From contig PKTM01000007.1 of NCBI GenBank assembly GCA_002869145.1, forward strand, positions 54,697 through 118,696: a DNA stretch of 64,000 bases. Direction: 5' to 3'. Positions 38,240 through 49,784 of this stretch are shown here, one piece after another. The notes under the pieces are model-generated. The model did no database searches. It was not told where the DNA came from and saw nothing but the letters and a program-made list of their open reading frames with translations. This stretch comes from Denitrovibrio sp. (GTDB lineage Bacteria; Chrysiogenota; Deferribacteres; Deferribacterales; Geovibrionaceae). A program made the translations under genes and the position numbers. Position 1 is the stretch's first letter. Each line of letters begins with the position of its first letter.

Positions 38240-39331
38240 ATGGGCTTCAATTGCGGGATTGTTGGGCTTCCCAACGTAGGAAAATCAACAATATTTAATG
38301 CACTCACAAAAGCGGGCGCAGCGAGTGCCAACTACCCTTTTTGCACAATAGATCCGAACACAGGCATTGTACCTGTTATGGATGACAGACAGGATTTCAT
38401 CATACAATACGTCAAACCGAAATCTGTCGTGCTAACAACAATAGAGTTCGTGGATATAGCAGGTCTTGTGAAGGGCGCAAGTAAAGGCGAAGGGCTGGGC
38501 AACCAGTTTCTTACAAACATCAGGCAGGTTGATGCTATCGCTCATGTTGTCCGCTGTTTTGAGGGCGAGGTCACACATGTGGAGGGTTCAGTAGACCCTA
38601 TCCGTGACATAGAGATTATAAACACTGAGCTTCTGCTCAGCGATATGGAGATAGTGGACAGAGCAGTTGAGCGCACTAAAAAAGCATCCAAAAGAGGTGA
38701 TAAGGTGCTGATGAAAAAGCTCGAACTTCTTGAGAAGCTTGTAGACCCAGTGGCTGAAGGCAAGCTCATCAGAGAGATTCCGGACTTTGAGTCCATTGTG
38801 GAAGGCCTGCCCGAATATTCCTTTTTAACAGCTAAGCCGGTTATGTATGTCATGAATGTAGAGGAAGACGAGCTTTTAGAAGATAACGATCACGCAAAAA
38901 AAGTACGTGAACACGCTGCCAAAGAAGGTGCAGTTTGCGTTAAAATATGCGGAAAGATAGAGCAGGAGATTTCTGAGCTGGAAGCGGATGAAGCATCAGA
39001 GTTTCTGGCTGATTTAGGATTGAAAAAGTCCGGGTTAACTGAAATGACAGAACAGGGGTATCACCTGCTTGATCTGATAACTTTTTTTACCGCAGGGGAA
39101 AAAGAGGTGCGTGCCTGGACTCTTACAAAGGGAACATCAGCACAGAAGGCCGCAGGTAAGATACACTCCGACATAGAAAGAGGCTTCATCAGAGCAGAGA
39201 CCGTCAGCTACAGTGATTTTGAGCAAATAAAATCACTGACAAAGGCAAAAGAACTCGGTAAGATGAGGCTTGAAGGGAAAGAATATATAGTACAGGACGG
39301 GGATATTATCTATTTCAGGTTCAATGTATAA
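38240..39331 (+). CDS. ychF: Redox-regulated ATPase YchF
   Basis: 363 residues, standard length. P-loop GLPNVGKST, G2/G3 region FVDIAGLVKGASKGEGLGN, then a TGS domain at the end (RGFIRAETVSY ... YIVQDGDIIYFRFNV). YchF/OLA1 binds ATP and interacts with the ribosome. Overlaps the next gene by eight bases. Confidence 0.97.
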   Translation: MGFNCGIVGLPNVGKSTIFNALTKAGAASANYPFCTIDPNTGIVPVMDDRQDFIIQYVKPKSVVLTTIEFVDIAGLVKGASKGEGLGNQFLTNIRQVDAIAHVVRCFEGEVTHVEGSVDPIRDIEIINTELLLSDMEIVDRAVERTKKASKRGDKVLMKKLELLEKLVDPVAEGKLIREIPDFESIVEGLPEYSFLTAKPVMYVMNVEEDELLEDNDHAKKVREHAAKEGAVCVKICGKIEQEISELEADEASEFLADLGLKKSGLTEMTEQGYHLLDLITFFTAGEKEVRAWTLTKGTSAQKAAGKIHSDIERGFIRAETVSYSDFEQIKSLTKAKELGKMRLEGKEYIVQDGDIIYFRFNV

Positions 39332-40070
39332 ATTTTTTATAACAACAGCACTGTTAATACTTTCTGTGGTTGCGTCCTTTGCCGAAGAAACCGTTGAGGT
39401 TATGGGCAATATCTCTGTGACCAAAACTTACGCTTATGTTGAGCCGGATTTCGACAGCAAGGCTCTTGCAAGGCTTAATAAAAACTCAAAGGTTCTTATT
39501 TTGGGTCAGGACGGCGACTGGATGAAAGTCAGGCTTTATAACAAAAGCGAAGCCTATGTCTATGCCAAATATGTTTCCCTTAAATTCGAAAATATCACCA
39601 GAAAAGAATCAGAGGTAAAGGCTTTAATAGATATAAACAATCTGCTGGATCAGTTCAATGACATAGTCCAGTCATCATGGTTTGCTGAGAAGCAGAAGAT
39701 CGTTCCTGCTCTTAAATTTCACTCTGGAAAGACTCCGGATGACATAAGCCTCCTTTATACAGCAGTGAACTCGAAAGATGAACCCGTGCCGTCGTTAAAA
39801 GAGAACCCTCTTAGCAGTGATATGGTAAAGCTGATAGAACTCATATATATGAAGATGATTGTACTTACCTATGACAGGTATAAAATAAATATTGTAGTGC
39901 CGGATTTTATCTCTGGTACTTATAAAGGGAAGACTGAGAACTATGTCTCGCTGACACTGCAGAAAAACTTTGCAAATCTTGACGAGATAAAAGGCGGTAC
40001 AGGCAGCATATGGGACTATGTCCGTTCTGCTAAAAGACCCGAAGAGATGTTCAATGACTACCCCCACTAA
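39324..40070 (+). CDS. Exported bacterial SH3-domain protein
   Basis: 248 residues. Signal peptide MYKFFITTALLILSVVASFA, then an SH3b-like domain (residues 25-90, with VLILGQDGDWMKVRLYN), and an uncharacterised C-terminal region. Its start lies inside ychF. Periplasmic; role unknown, possibly wall binding. Confidence 0.7.
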   Translation: MYKFFITTALLILSVVASFAEETVEVMGNISVTKTYAYVEPDFDSKALARLNKNSKVLILGQDGDWMKVRLYNKSEAYVYAKYVSLKFENITRKESEVKALIDINNLLDQFNDIVQSSWFAEKQKIVPALKFHSGKTPDDISLLYTAVNSKDEPVPSLKENPLSSDMVKLIELIYMKMIVLTYDRYKINIVVPDFISGTYKGKTENYVSLTLQKNFANLDEIKGGTGSIWDYVRSAKRPEEMFNDYPH

Positions 40071-40139
40071 AACAAATTTGTAAACAATGGCAGCCTGACT
40101 TAAGGTAAGGCTTCCGTTGTTAGACCAAGGAGTTGAAGG

Positions 40140-40619
40140 ATGAGTCTCACACACTTTGACGAAGAAGGAAGAAGCAGGATGGTGGATGTCACCGAAAAGG
40201 GTGAGACTGTGCGTGAAGCTGTTGCAGAAGGCTTTATCAGGATGGAGCCGGAGACTCTAAGGCTTCTGATAGAAGGCAAAATGGCAAAAGGCCGAAATGT
40301 CTTTGAAGTGGCAAGAGTCGCCGCTATTATGGCTGTGAAACAGACCCATACCCTCATCCCCATGTGTCACCCCCTTCAGATAACAGGTGTAGATGTCTAT
40401 TTCACCCCTGACAAAGAAAACTCCAAAGTTGATATACAGGTAAAAGTAAAGATGGCCGGAAAGACCGGAGTAGAGATGGAAGCACTCACAGGAGTGTCAG
40501 TGGCAGCACTGACCATTTATGACATGTGCAAGGCTGCTGATAAGGCTATGGTCATCGGCGATATCAGAGTTATGAAAAAAACCGGTGGCAAATCCGGCAC
40601 ATACGAAAGGTCAGAATAA
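40140..40619 (+). CDS. moaC: Cyclic pyranopterin monophosphate synthase accessory protein MoaC
   Basis: 159 residues. LTHFDEEGRSRMVDVTEK, HTLIPMCHPLQITGVDV, VEMEALTGVSVAALTIYDMCKA and MVIGDIRVMKKTGGKSG are the family's conserved blocks with catalytic Lys and Asp. It acts in molybdenum cofactor synthesis, needed by the NapA encoded here. AAGGAG precedes the ATG. TAATG overlap with the next gene. Confidence 0.97.
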   Translation: MSLTHFDEEGRSRMVDVTEKGETVREAVAEGFIRMEPETLRLLIEGKMAKGRNVFEVARVAAIMAVKQTHTLIPMCHPLQITGVDVYFTPDKENSKVDIQVKVKMAGKTGVEMEALTGVSVAALTIYDMCKAADKAMVIGDIRVMKKTGGKSGTYERSE

Positions 40620-41446
40620 TGAAAGCTCATTTAGCACAGATCAAGCCGGTACTCGGCAATGTTGAGAAAAATGCAGAAAAACATTTCGAAATGATAAAGC
40701 AGGCTGTTGAAAACGGCTGCGATATGATAGTTTTCCCGGAACTCTCACTCACAGGATACTATCTGCTGGATCTTGTGTATGAAGTTGCTATGGATGAATC
40801 TCACGAGATATATCAAAAAATCCTGTAACTTTCAAAAGATATAGCAATAGTTTTCGGTTATGTGGAGGAATCCGCTGACAGAAGATTTTATAATTCAGTG
40901 GCGTTTGTCCACAGAGGCCTGACTGTTCATACTCACAGAAAGGTCTACCTCCCTGACTACACACTTTTCGAAGAGGGGCGATATTTTGCACCCGGAGCAG
41001 AGATAAAAGCTTTCGATACGGAATTTGGCAAGATAGGCATACTCATCTGCGAGGATGCTTTCCACATGAGCGCACTTTATATACTTTCCCAATCAGGCGC
41101 TCAAAACATTATTATCCCTTCCAACAGCCCCGCCAGAGGCAATCAAGAGGGCAACCACGAAGCTTCAGGCTTCTGGCAGACATCAAACAGATATATAGCG
41201 GGTGTTTTAACTGCAAATGTTTTATTTGTTAACAGGGTCGGTGTCGAGGATGGCGTGTCATTTTGGGGCGGTTCCGAGGCATATGATGCCAGAGGCAGAA
41301 GATTGAAATCTCTGGAGATGTTCAAGGAGGATTCAGGCTGTGTTGATGTAAACATGAAAACGGTCCGTATTGCCCGAATAGAGACACCTTTTCTTCGTGA
41401 TGAAAAAGCATTCATACTAAAGAATTACCTTAACGAAAGAGGCTGA
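40619..41446 (+). pseudogene. Nitrilase-like glutaminase partner of NadE, in-frame TAA
   Basis: 275 codons with TAA at 40826-40828 (codon 70): YQKIL-stop-LSKDIAIVFG. The nitrilase triad is complete: Glu in FPELSLTGY, Lys in HRKVYLPDY, Cys in LICEDAFH. Followed after two bases by nadE, so it is the separate amide-hydrolysing partner of a glutamine-dependent NAD synthetase. GAA to TAA at the LE-L-SKD position is the simplest reading. NadE alone could still use ammonia. Confidence 0.83.
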
Positions 41447-41448
41447 AA

Positions 41449-42261
41449 ATGAGATTAAACCTCGAACTCACTGTGGATATACTTTCTAATTTTATAAAGG
41501 AAGAGACTGAGAAAATAGGACTGAAAAATGTCGTACTGGGTCTTTCCGGCGGTATTGATTCTGCCCTGAGTGCCGCTATCGCAGCGAAAGCGCTCGGCGG
41601 CGACAAGGTTTATGCATACTGCATGCCTTACAAACTCTCAAGCAAAGAATCACTGGAAGATGCCGTAAAGGTGGCAGAGGCTTTTAAGCTTAACTTCGAA
41701 GTAATAGAAATAACCAAGATGGTTGACCCGTACATAGAGATGAACCCCGATATGAGCAAGCTCCGTATGGGTAACGCCATGGCCAGACAGCGCATGATAT
41801 GCCTTTTTGACATGTCCGCAAAAATTGGCGGGATAGTGCTTGGCACCAGCAACAAAACAGAGCTTTTGCTAGGCTATGGTACATGGTATGGTGACCTCGC
41901 ATCAGCTATCAACCCAATAGGCGATCTATACAAAACACAGGTGTGGGAGCTTTCTGAGCACTTAGGTGTGCCTGAATCTGTAATAGTAAAACAACCAACC
42001 GCAGACCTCTGGGTAGGTCAGACGGATGAGCAGGAGCTTGGATTCACCTATAAGCAGGCGGACGAGCTTTTATATAAAATGGTTGACGAAAGAACCAGAA
42101 CTGCAGAGCTTATAGAGATGGGCTTTGAAGAGCAGTTTGTAAAAGATGTTGCGGAGCGTATCCGCAGAACCCAGTTCAAAAGGTCAACACCGGTTATTGC
42201 AAAGGTGTCGCAGCGAACAATAGGCCGAGACTTCCGTTATTGCAGAGACTGGGGGTATTAG
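41449..42261 (+). CDS. nadE: NAD(+) synthase
   Basis: 270 residues, synthetase domain only. P-loop of the PPi synthetase family [32 protein letters not shown] and [16 protein letters not shown] are characteristic. Adenylates deamido-NAD and amidates it with ammonia supplied directly or by the preceding glutaminase. The split into two genes is less common than the fused form. Confidence 0.95.
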   Translation: MRLNLELTVDILSNFIKEETEKIGLKNVVLGLSGGIDSALSAAIAAKALGGDKVYAYCMPYKLSSKESLEDAVKVAEAFKLNFEVIEITKMVDPYIEMNPDMSKLRMGNAMARQRMICLFDMSAKIGGIVLGTSNKTELLLGYGTWYGDLASAINPIGDLYKTQVWELSEHLGVPESVIVKQPTADLWVGQTDEQELGFTYKQADELLYKMVDERTRTAELIEMGFEEQFVKDVAERIRRTQFKRSTPVIAKVSQRTIGRDFRYCRDWGY

Positions 42262-42328
42262 ACCCGTTATAAACGCCTTATGTTTTGTTCTTCACTGAGA
42301 AAGCCTTGCAGGAGTGTTTCTAGCGAAT

Positions 42329-42357
42329 TTAACAAAATTATGTAAAATGTATATAAA
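42329..42357 (+). promoter_or_regulatory. Candidate promoter of guaB
   Basis: TTAACA (42329-42334), a 17-bp spacer and TATAAA (42352-42357), ending 18 bp before the start codon. Confidence 0.5.
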
Positions 42358-42369
42358 TATACGAGGTAG

Positions 42370-43845
<1,476 letters not shown>

Positions 43846-43850
43846 AGTTG

Positions 43851-43943
43851 ATTCTTTTTCCCTCCTTGGAAAAAGAATTCGGTCGCTTGACCAGAGTGAC
43901 TCCGGTCAAGCTTACGCTCTGAGAAGCACATTCATGTGCTTTT
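43851..43943 (+). other. Three tandem perfect hairpins between guaB and guaA
   Basis: ATTCTTTTTCC/GGAAAAAGAAT (43851-43878), GCTTGACC/GGTCAAGC (43885-43911) and AAGCACAT/ATGTGCTT (43924-43941, then TTT). The last could terminate transcription. Together they may attenuate or stabilise the guaB-guaA transcript; no known riboswitch motif is recognised. Confidence 0.5.
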
Positions 43944-44017
43944 ATGGTAAAAACTATAGAGAAATACGGGGTGTCGAGAGTGAGTATAACGAACGACACA
44001 TCCCCGAGGTAAAAAAT

Positions 44018-45565
44018 ATGGATATACACAGCCAGAAGGTATTAATACTCGACTTCGGTTCTCAGTACACACAGCTTATTGCCCGACGTGTGCGTGAGGC
44101 AAATGTTTATTGCGAAATATTTCCATGTAATGTCGAATTTGAAAAGATAAAAGAATATGGTGCAAAGGGGATAATACTCTCCGGCGGACCGTCATCTGTT
44201 TATGACGAAAACGCCCCAATGGTGTCAGATGAGATTTATAAACTGGGCGTACCTATACTGGGAATATGCTATGGGCATCAGCTGATCGGAACCTATTTCG
44301 GCGGTGTTGTGGCAGAAGCTGACCATAGGGAATACGGACGTTCAGAGCTATACATAGACAAGTCAGATACCTTTTTCTCTGACATAGCTTTAGACAGTTT
44401 TTCTGTCTGGATGAGCCATGGAGACAGGCTGGACAAGATGCCTGAGGATTTTAAGATTATAGCCCGCACTGTTAATGCACCTGTTGCTGCCATGCGTCAC
44501 GAAACAAAACCTATATACACTATACAGTTTCACCCGGAAGTAGCGCACACTGAGAACGGCAGGCAGATACTTGAGAACTTCGTGGTGAAGATATGCGGAT
44601 GTGAAAAGATATGGACACCTGCGAATTATGTAGAGCAGGAGATAGCAAGGATAAAAGAGTTAGTGGGCGACAAAAGGGTTCTGCTGGGGCTTTCCGGCGG
44701 TGTTGACTCTTCTGTGGCTGCAATACTTATACATAAAGCGATAGGCGACCAGCTTACCTGTGTTTTTGTTGACAACGGTCTGCTTCGTAAAAACGAAGGG
44801 AAGCAGGTTGAGGATGCTTTCAGGGGGCAGTATAAGCTGAACCTTGTAGCAGTGAACGCAGAGGAAAAATTTCTGTCTGTACTTAAAGGTGTTACTGACC
44901 CTGAGAAGAAGCGCAAGGCCATTGGAAACATGTTCATACGGATTTTCGAAGAGGAAGCTTCAAAGCTGGGGGAACACGAATTTTTAGCTCAGGGCACACT
45001 TTATCCTGACGTAATAGAATCCGTATCCTTTAAAGGACCTTCCGCAACTATTAAAACACACCACAATGTGGGCGGTCTGCCCGAGGATATGAAATTTAAA
45101 CTTCTGGAGCCTCTCAGAGAGCTTTTTAAGGATGAAGTACGCAAAGTCGGGGCAGAGCTTGATATACCTGATCATTTCATATGGAGACACCCTTTCCCGG
45201 GGCCTGGGCTTGGGGTCAGGGTTTTGGGCGAGGTTACAAAAGAGAGATGCGATATCCTGCGTGAAGCGGATGCGATATATATGGACGAGCTGCATAAAGC
45301 AGGGCTTTACAGAAAGATATGGCAGGCATTTACCGTTCTGCTGCCTGTTAACACTGTTGGGGTTATGGGCGACAACAGAACTTATGAGAACGCCGTAGCT
45401 ATAAGAGCTGTGGAATCAACTGACGGCATGACAGCAGACTGGGCACATATCCCTTACGAAGTGCTTGGAAAGATATCTAACAGGATAATCAACGAGGTTC
45501 GAGGTATTAACAGAGTTGCTTACGACATCAGCTCTAAACCGCCGGCAACCATCGAATGGGAATAG
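44018..45565 (+). CDS. guaA: GMP synthase (glutamine-hydrolysing)
   Basis: 515 residues. The amidotransferase domain has [33 protein letters not shown] (nucleophile Cys) and QFHPEVAH. The synthetase domain has [11 protein letters not shown] and [12 protein letters not shown], and the dimerisation domain ends KPPATIEWE. The start at 44018 (GAGG upstream) matches family N-termini and excludes a 28-residue extension. Confidence 0.98.
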   Translation: MDIHSQKVLILDFGSQYTQLIARRVREANVYCEIFPCNVEFEKIKEYGAKGIILSGGPSSVYDENAPMVSDEIYKLGVPILGICYGHQLIGTYFGGVVAEADHREYGRSELYIDKSDTFFSDIALDSFSVWMSHGDRLDKMPEDFKIIARTVNAPVAAMRHETKPIYTIQFHPEVAHTENGRQILENFVVKICGCEKIWTPANYVEQEIARIKELVGDKRVLLGLSGGVDSSVAAILIHKAIGDQLTCVFVDNGLLRKNEGKQVEDAFRGQYKLNLVAVNAEEKFLSVLKGVTDPEKKRKAIGNMFIRIFEEEASKLGEHEFLAQGTLYPDVIESVSFKGPSATIKTHHNVGGLPEDMKFKLLEPLRELFKDEVRKVGAELDIPDHFIWRHPFPGPGLGVRVLGEVTKERCDILREADAIYMDELHKAGLYRKIWQAFTVLLPVNTVGVMGDNRTYENAVAIRAVESTDGMTADWAHIPYEVLGKISNRIINEVRGINRVAYDISSKPPATIEWE

Positions 45566-45617
45566 GTAGAAAAACCCTGTAGGAACTAGCAGGAATATAT
45601 TTTAGTGGAAGGTGAAA

Positions 45618-46850
45618 TTGAAATTCGAACGTTTTGTGGCTAAAAGGTATTTGAAGAGCCGCAAGTCAAATAAAATTCTTTCTTTTATATCAGGAATATC
45701 CGTTTTGGGTATTTTGCTAGGTGTTGCCACTTTGATAGTGGTGGTTTCTGTGATGAGCGGATTCTCTGATAATCTTAAAAACCGTATACTTGGTGCTAAC
45801 GCCCACATTGTGATAAACCGTGTGGATGTTTCCCCCATAGACGAATGGCGAGCTGTTGAGAAGCTCATTGAGTCTGTGGATGGTGTTACAGGCGTTTCGC
45901 CGTTCATAATAAATCAGGTGCTTTTAACCAGCAGAGATAACGTTTCAGGCGTTGTTGTGCGTGGGGTGGTTCCCGAGAACGAACTGAAAGTAACCGCCAT
46001 CGAAAAGTATATGACAGAAGGATATTTCAACGACATTTCAAAGATGTCTCCAAGTGAAAAACCGCAGATAGCATTAGGCAAAGAGCTATCCGCGAGCCTT
46101 GGTGTGCTTATAGGTGACGAGGTTGTTATGGTCTCGCCTTTTGGCAAGAAGGGACCTTTTGGCATCACACCAAAGATGAAGCGTTTCGAGGTTTCAGGTG
46201 TTTTTGACACCGGAATGTACGAATACAACAGCTCTCTTGCATACATAGATATATCTCAGGCTCAGGAATTTTTCGGAACGGGCGATGTTGCGTCCGGCTT
46301 CAGCGTGCGAACCAACAACTTCGACAAGGCCAAAGAGATAGCTGCCAGCATTCAGAGCCAGCTAGATTTTCCTTACTGGTCCAGAGACTGGATCAGCATG
46401 AACAAGAGCCTCTTTTCTGCACTAAAACTTGAAAAATATGCAATGTTTATCATTCTTACACTAATAATAATTGTTGCATCGTTTAACGTCATAAGCATGA
46501 TAACCGTCACTGTGAAAGACAAAAAACGTGACATAGCCATAATGCGTGCCATGGGCGCACCGGAGAAAATGATATCCGGTATTTTCATGAAGCAGGGTAT
46601 GATGATCGGCATCACCGGCACTGTTATAGGCAATATACTCGGTTTTATAATATGTCTTATACTGGAAAAGTTTAAACTAATATCGCTTCCGGAGGATGTC
46701 TATTTTATGGATAGAATCCCTGTTAAAATAGAATTTACAACATTTCTGGTGGTCACTGTGTGTGCTCTGCTTATCACATACATAGCCGGGATTTTTCCCG
46801 CCAGACAATCAGCGAAGCTTGACCCTATCGAGGCACTCCGCAGGGACTAA
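45618..46850 (+). CDS. Lipoprotein-releasing ABC permease, LolC/LolE family
   Basis: 410 residues. An N-terminal helix (IAKRYL-like start, SFISGISVLGILLGVATLIVV), a large periplasmic domain (about residues 50-270), and three C-terminal helices with the FtsX-like core. Ends with FPARQSAKLDPIEALRRD, a family signature. It extracts lipoproteins from the inner membrane together with LolD, which is not adjacent. A TTG at 45618 after GGAAGG is the likely start; GTG at 45612 is the alternative. Confidence 0.88.
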   Translation: MKFERFVAKRYLKSRKSNKILSFISGISVLGILLGVATLIVVVSVMSGFSDNLKNRILGANAHIVINRVDVSPIDEWRAVEKLIESVDGVTGVSPFIINQVLLTSRDNVSGVVVRGVVPENELKVTAIEKYMTEGYFNDISKMSPSEKPQIALGKELSASLGVLIGDEVVMVSPFGKKGPFGITPKMKRFEVSGVFDTGMYEYNSSLAYIDISQAQEFFGTGDVASGFSVRTNNFDKAKEIAASIQSQLDFPYWSRDWISMNKSLFSALKLEKYAMFIILTLIIIVASFNVISMITVTVKDKKRDIAIMRAMGAPEKMISGIFMKQGMMIGITGTVIGNILGFIICLILEKFKLISLPEDVYFMDRIPVKIEFTTFLVVTVCALLITYIAGIFPARQSAKLDPIEALRRD

Positions 46851-46904
46851 CCTTTGATGCCCTGCTGGCTTGACATTTTGTCTGAGATAGGCTGAAATTG
46901 TTAT

Positions 46905-47159
46905 ATGAATATATCTCTTTATATCCAGCCGGGTGCTAAAAAAAGCGAAATCTCAGGCTTTCACGATGGCAAGCTGAAGATAAGGATTTGTGCGCCCCCC
47001 GTTGAGGGAGCAGCAAATGAAGCAGTTGTTAAGTTCATAGCAAAGATCCTCGGCACTTCAAAATCAAAAATTAAAATTATCTCCGGCGAAAAATCACGCC
47101 ACAAGACATTGCAGATAGATATGCCCGAATGTGATATTATAGAGAAGCTCGGTTTATAA
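46905..47159 (+). CDS. DUF167/YggU-family protein
   Basis: 84 residues. LYIQPGAKKSEISG, LKIRICAPPVEGAANEAVVKFIAK and IISGEKSRHKTLQI cover the whole YggU/DUF167 domain. Small cytosolic protein, function unknown. The ribosome-binding site is weak. Confidence 0.93.
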   Translation: MNISLYIQPGAKKSEISGFHDGKLKIRICAPPVEGAANEAVVKFIAKILGTSKSKIKIISGEKSRHKTLQIDMPECDIIEKLGL

Positions 47160-47170
47160 AGGAGAGTGTC

Positions 47171-47992
47171 ATGAGAAAATTTGTCATTACCATGCTTATT
47201 GTTTTAACTGCTGTTACCGGATTTTCCTGGGGTGAAGGTAAATATTTCAAAAAAGGCACTGAGGCACTGAACAAGGGTGATCTTCAGGCGGCAAAGGTCT
47301 TTTTTAACGAGGCTCTGAATAAAAATCCGAAATTTTCCAGAGGCTACAGCTACCTTGCATATACACAGACAAAACTAGGCGACATAGACGGAGCCATTAC
47401 GAACTATAAGCTGGCTTATAAATTTGACGAAAAAGACTACAGCTCACTCACAAACCTGTGCGGACTGTATATCAGGAAAGGTGAGCTCCAGAACGCTCAT
47501 GAATCTTGTACGCAGGCACTAAGTATAAAGTCTGACAGCCATGTTGCACTGAACCAGAGATGTCTTGTCTTTTTGCAGATGGATAGACATCAAAGTGCCA
47601 TAGGCGACTGCTCACAGGCGATACTTTTGAAAGACGGTTACGAAACTGCTTATATTAACAGGGGCTTAGCATATTCCGAGCTAGGACAGTATCAAAACTC
47701 TGTAGATGACTTTACTAATGCTTTGAAAGCGAACCCAGCCAATGCAACAGCTTATAACAACAGATGCAGCGCATATAAAGAGCTTAAAATGTATGAAGAG
47801 GCCGTGGCGGACTGTTCCAAAGCTCTTGTTATGGATGAAAACCTCATAGAAGCATACCAAAACAGAGGCGCAGCTTATGAGATGATGGGGAAAAAAGACG
47901 ACGCTGTAATGGACTACAGAAACTATCTGAAATATGAACCTGAAGCTGAGAGTGTCAGACAGCGCATGCTCAGGTTAATGAAGGGTGAATAG
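47171..47992 (+). CDS. Exported tetratricopeptide-repeat protein
   Basis: 273 residues. Signal peptide MRKFVITMLIVLTAVTGFSWG, then about seven TPR units (for example AYNNRCSAYKELKMYEEAVADCSKAL). Probably periplasmic, scaffold role unknown. AAAGGAG precedes the ATG. Its stop overlaps the next start (TAGTG). Confidence 0.88.
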   Translation: MRKFVITMLIVLTAVTGFSWGEGKYFKKGTEALNKGDLQAAKVFFNEALNKNPKFSRGYSYLAYTQTKLGDIDGAITNYKLAYKFDEKDYSSLTNLCGLYIRKGELQNAHESCTQALSIKSDSHVALNQRCLVFLQMDRHQSAIGDCSQAILLKDGYETAYINRGLAYSELGQYQNSVDDFTNALKANPANATAYNNRCSAYKELKMYEEAVADCSKALVMDENLIEAYQNRGAAYEMMGKKDDAVMDYRNYLKYEPEAESVRQRMLRLMKGE

Positions 47993-48621
47993 TGAAATAC
48001 AAGGCTCTGCTGATAGATTTTGACAACACAATAATAGGCTCAGAGAACGCTAATCATCTCCTTTTTGTGCGCAACATGGAGAACATGATAGGTCGTAAAA
48101 TGACTCGTGAAGACGGTTATAATTTTAGAGGGCACACTTGGAAAGAGATATTTAAGATTATGTCTGAAAGATATCTGCCTGAAATGCCGCCGCAAGAGCT
48201 CAGGGAAATTTTTGTCCGCTCAAAAATAGATTATTTCAAAGATAAAACTGCGCCTATAGCCGCCGGACTTTCTGATATACTGGCGCTGGACATCAAAAAA
48301 GCTATAGTTACCGGCAGTTCGAAGCCTGAGGTTGAAATGTTTTCTCACCTTCTGGAGCTTGATAAGTTTGACATGATAGTCTCTGACGAGCTCTATGACA
48401 AAGGTAAACCAGCTCCTGATGGATATGCATATGCTGTGAAGAAGTTCGGCTTAGAACCTCACCAGTGCGTTGCAGTGGAGGATTCTCACATAGGGCTCAT
48501 GTCTGCAAACGCCGCAGGGTGTATAACTGTCTTCACCAGAGAGTTCACAAACGAAGACCTCAGCAGTGCAGCAGATTTTACTGTCGGCAGCATAGCTGAG
48601 GTTATTAAACTTTTATCCTAA
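47992..48621 (+). CDS. HAD-superfamily phosphatase (beta-phosphoglucomutase-like)
   Basis: 209 residues. Motif I LLIDFDNTIIG, motif II IVTGSSK, motif III with Lys in DKGKPAPDGYAYA, motif IV VAVEDSHIGLMSANAAG. A helical cap lies between motifs I and II. The substrate is unknown, probably a sugar phosphate. The start is GTG at 47992. Stop codons overlap with the convergent flavoprotein gene. Confidence 0.9.
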   Translation: MKYKALLIDFDNTIIGSENANHLLFVRNMENMIGRKMTREDGYNFRGHTWKEIFKIMSERYLPEMPPQELREIFVRSKIDYFKDKTAPIAAGLSDILALDIKKAIVTGSSKPEVEMFSHLLELDKFDMIVSDELYDKGKPAPDGYAYAVKKFGLEPHQCVAVEDSHIGLMSANAAGCITVFTREFTNEDLSSAADFTVGSIAEVIKLLS

Positions 48622-49784
48622 AGACTTTTGCTGCTTAGTACACAGTCCTCTATAGCTATTCCGCCGAAGTAATTGCCAACGATATTAAGAGAATCGTGTT
48701 TTGAGACAGCCTCGCTTAACTTTTTTATGCGTGACTTGTGCGACATATCCAGTGTTGGAGAGAAATGCACAGTCTCCGCAGAAGCAATAATTACACCCCT
48801 GTCGATTCCTAAGACATCTTCTATCTTTGAAATCTTCCCCTCTTTATCCAGAGCGTCTTCTCTGAAGTGGAAAGTCATGCCTCTGTATTTGTCGTGAGGG
48901 ATAATGTCTCTGGACACAGCGGATGTGAATGGTTCGTCCTTAGCAACTACAAAACTGAACGGCTCTATGGCGATATCTTCTTTTTTCACTATAATGCCCA
49001 TACTTTCTACTTTTACGCCTTTCATCTCGCAAAGAAGTTCGGAAACATCAGGTGCAACCTCAGCGAGCAGTTTGCCTGCTGTAGGAGGCGGGCAGGCCAT
49101 GGTTAGGTTTTGGGCTTTATAGCCCACACCTTTAGCTGTTTCGACTGTGTAAAGCCCGTCTGCAAATGATATATCAACAGCTTCGCAGTCTGTCATTACA
49201 GTGACATTTTCCATTTCAGAAACAGCTTCAATAAATGTCTTCATTCCGCCTTTCAGTGTGAAGTTCCTCGGCGCTGTTTTGTCCCTGTCTCTTTTCTTTA
49301 AAAGCATATCAGCAGGAAAATCTGAAGCGTCCTGAGATATGACCGCCTGAAGCATACCGTAAAACATGTTTTCGTAGTTATTTTTTCCAAGAACTGATGA
49401 GTAATAGTCCCTTACACTCTTCCCCTCTTTTTTAAGCAGAAAGAGCTTCATCCCGTTCATCGCCAGTTCTAATTTATTAAGTTTTGAAGTTATCTTTTTT
49501 ATTTCGCCGTTATCATACATTTTGAAAGAAGCTTTTTCTCTGGGGAGAAATTTATCTTCAAGATTCAAGTCGCGCAAAGCGGTGATAAAAGACTGATAAG
49601 AGTTGTATATTGTATGTCCGCCAAGCTCCAGCCAGAAATCTTCATGAGTGAGCGAGTGCACACACCCGCCAGCATAACCTTTGCGCTCAAGTACAAGAAC
49701 GCTTTTACCTTCTTTCGCTTTTAACCTGGCAAAGCTCATACCGCTGATGCCGCTTCCTATAATAATAAAATCAAAATTGTTCAT
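48618..49784 (-). CDS. FAD-dependent amine/protoporphyrinogen oxidase-like protein
   Basis: 388 residues. DFIIIGSGISGMSFARL and VLVLERKGYAGG are the dinucleotide-binding motif of flavin amine oxidase-like proteins; the C-terminal GNYFGGIAIEDCVLS closes the FAD domain. It resembles HemG/HemY-type protoporphyrinogen oxidases and related desaturases; the substrate is not certain. GGAGGGG precedes the ATG at 49784. Confidence 0.8.
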   Translation of the reverse strand: MNNFDFIIIGSGISGMSFARLKAKEGKSVLVLERKGYAGGCVHSLTHEDFWLELGGHTIYNSYQSFITALRDLNLEDKFLPREKASFKMYDNGEIKKITSKLNKLELAMNGMKLFLLKKEGKSVRDYYSSVLGKNNYENMFYGMLQAVISQDASDFPADMLLKKRDRDKTAPRNFTLKGGMKTFIEAVSEMENVTVMTDCEAVDISFADGLYTVETAKGVGYKAQNLTMACPPPTAGKLLAEVAPDVSELLCEMKGVKVESMGIIVKKEDIAIEPFSFVVAKDEPFTSAVSRDIIPHDKYRGMTFHFREDALDKEGKISKIEDVLGIDRGVIIASAETVHFSPTLDMSHKSRIKKLSEAVSKHDSLNIVGNYFGGIAIEDCVLSSKSL

